From the NCBI RefSeq assembly GCF_030996345.1, contig NZ_CP118747.1, forward strand, positions 866,001-930,000: a stretch of 64,000 bases of DNA, given 5' to 3'. Each line of letters opens with the position of its first letter. Position 1 is the first letter of the stretch. Shown here piece after piece: positions 63,181-64,000 of the stretch. The DNA comes from Acidithiobacillus sp. AMEEHan. GTDB lineage: Bacteria; Pseudomonadota; Gammaproteobacteria; Acidithiobacillales; Acidithiobacillaceae. Position numbers and translations under genes: made by a program. The notes below the pieces were generated by a model. That model did not search any database. It was not told the origin of the DNA and saw only the letters and a list, made by a program, of their open reading frames with translations.

Positions 63181-64000
63181 ATGAAGCTTCGTGTGCAGAA
63201 AGACGAGATCCTGCCCCTCCTCGCGGCTACGGCCAACATTGCCAATCGCCGGCCGGTTCAGCCGATCCTGTCGCATCTGTTGCTGCGGAGCACGGAAAGA
63301 GGACTGCAGCTGATTGCCAGCGACGGGGAAATCCAGCTTCGGACAGAACTGGAACTGAAGGTGGAAGAAGGCGGGCAAACCGCAATTCCCGCCCGCAAAT
63401 TGTATGATATCTGTCGTACCCTGGTGGATGGCAGTGAGATTTTCCTGCACAAAGACGGAGAACGCCTGACCCTGCGTTCCGGTTCCGCCCGTTTCACCCT
63501 GCCTACCCTGCCTGCGCAGGACTTCCCCATCATGGAAGAGCGCGCGGCGCGTATCTCCGGTAACTGCGATGGCGAAGATTTCCAACAAGCCCTGGCGGCA
63601 GCCGCCACAGCCATGGCACATAACGATACTCGCTACTTTCTCAACGGTGTTTTTGTTGAAATTGGCGAGCAGAAGATGCGCCTTGTTGCCACCGACGGAC
63701 ACCGCTTGGCGCGAGTGGAAATTCCCTTTGCCCACAGCTCCGATGCCGCGCCTTACCAAGGCATCCTGCCGCGCAAAACGGTGCTGGAACTGTTACGGAT
63801 CGTCGGTAGTGGCGATGTTGCCTGGAGCTTTGATGAACAAGGTTGCCGCATGCAGCAGGAGGCACAGGAGTTCGCCAGCCGCCTGGTGGATGCCAACTAT
63901 CCGGACTACCGTCGGGTCATCCCGGTTGGCCAATTCACTCAGTGCATCATCGACCGGCCAACGCTGAAAACCGCCCTGCAGCAGATCGACGTCATCGCCA
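63181..64000 (+). CDS. dnaN: DNA polymerase III beta subunit, N-terminal part
   Basis: The frame begins MKLRVQKDEILPLLAATANI and runs off the right window edge after 273 codons. ILSHLLLRSTERGLQLIASD, TLPAQDFPIME and RLVATDGHRLARVEIPF are sliding-clamp landmarks across domains I and II. The clamp holds Pol III on DNA; the full protein is usually about 366 aa, so the last third is missing here. Confidence 0.95.
   Translation, partial: MKLRVQKDEILPLLAATANIANRRPVQPILSHLLLRSTERGLQLIASDGEIQLRTELELKVEEGGQTAIPARKLYDICRTLVDGSEIFLHKDGERLTLRSGSARFTLPTLPAQDFPIMEERAARISGNCDGEDFQQALAAAATAMAHNDTRYFLNGVFVEIGEQKMRLVATDGHRLARVEIPFAHSSDAAPYQGILPRKTVLELLRIVGSGDVAWSFDEQGCRMQQEAQEFASRLVDANYPDYRRVIPVGQFTQCIIDRPTLKTALQQIDVIA

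Overview
The window looks like a chromosome segment of an acidophilic sulfur/iron-oxidising proteobacterium, most likely Acidithiobacillus or a close relative. This is inferred from the gene order rpmH-rnpA-yidD-yidC-mnmE, a SoxYZ-like pair, an OprB porin, nadD-rsfS-rlmH, rng, hemL-thiE-thiD and dnaA-dnaN on one strand, and from many decayed IS copies. No database search was possible, so the genus is an inference.

Region 1 (1-10782) is the right part of an integrated conjugative element or plasmid. It holds the end of a relaxase/helicase, a probable oriT gap, a small TraK/TraL/TraM-like set, cargo (a HlyIII-family gene with an internal amber stop, an unusual Nramp-type metal transporter, small membrane proteins), and a leftward replication operon (membrane-anchored HTH protein, Toprim primase, RepA-like ATPase, Cys-rich protein, HTH protein). 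It ends at a 3' fragment of a tRNA-Phe gene that I read as the distal attachment site; the intact tRNA and the integrase should lie to the left of the window. A tyrosine-recombinase fossil and a FitAB/VapBC toxin-antitoxin pair follow.

Region 2 (about 11.6-39.8 kb) is a surface-polysaccharide cluster broken up by IS elements. It has a WbaP-like initiating transferase, UDP-galactopyranose mutase, several glycosyltransferases, an 1080-aa methyltransferase/double-glycosyltransferase fusion, a complete GDP-D-glycero-alpha-D-manno-heptose route (GmhA, HddA, and a fusion of HddC, GmhB and a P-loop kinase), an epimerase, Wzm/Wzt ABC export genes, a Wzx-like flippase and a Wzy/WaaL-like polymerase/ligase. 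Wzm, one GT2 enzyme and Wzx each carry single-base, mostly homopolymer, frameshifts. IS5-type copies at 13.6, 15.9 and 26.5 kb and nested IS256/ISAs1 remnants at 20.6-22.1 kb show repeated rearrangement.

Region 3 (39.8-41.4 kb) is a small accessory patch: a VapX/VapD-type pair bracketed by a 64-bp direct repeat, then toxin-antitoxin debris.

Region 4 (41.5-64 kb) is conserved backbone: rpmH, rnpA, yidD, yidC, mnmE, soxY/soxZ-like, hsp20 with a sigma-32-type promoter, lpxL, a MscS channel, a Zn/Mn-type binding protein under a palindrome, an OprB porin, nadD, rsfS, rlmH, two envelope proteins (one frameshifted at an A run), maf, rng, comEA-like, HIT, hemL, thiE, thiD, a membrane CxxCH protein, an SDR, dnaA, a candidate oriC with DnaA boxes, and the start of dnaN.
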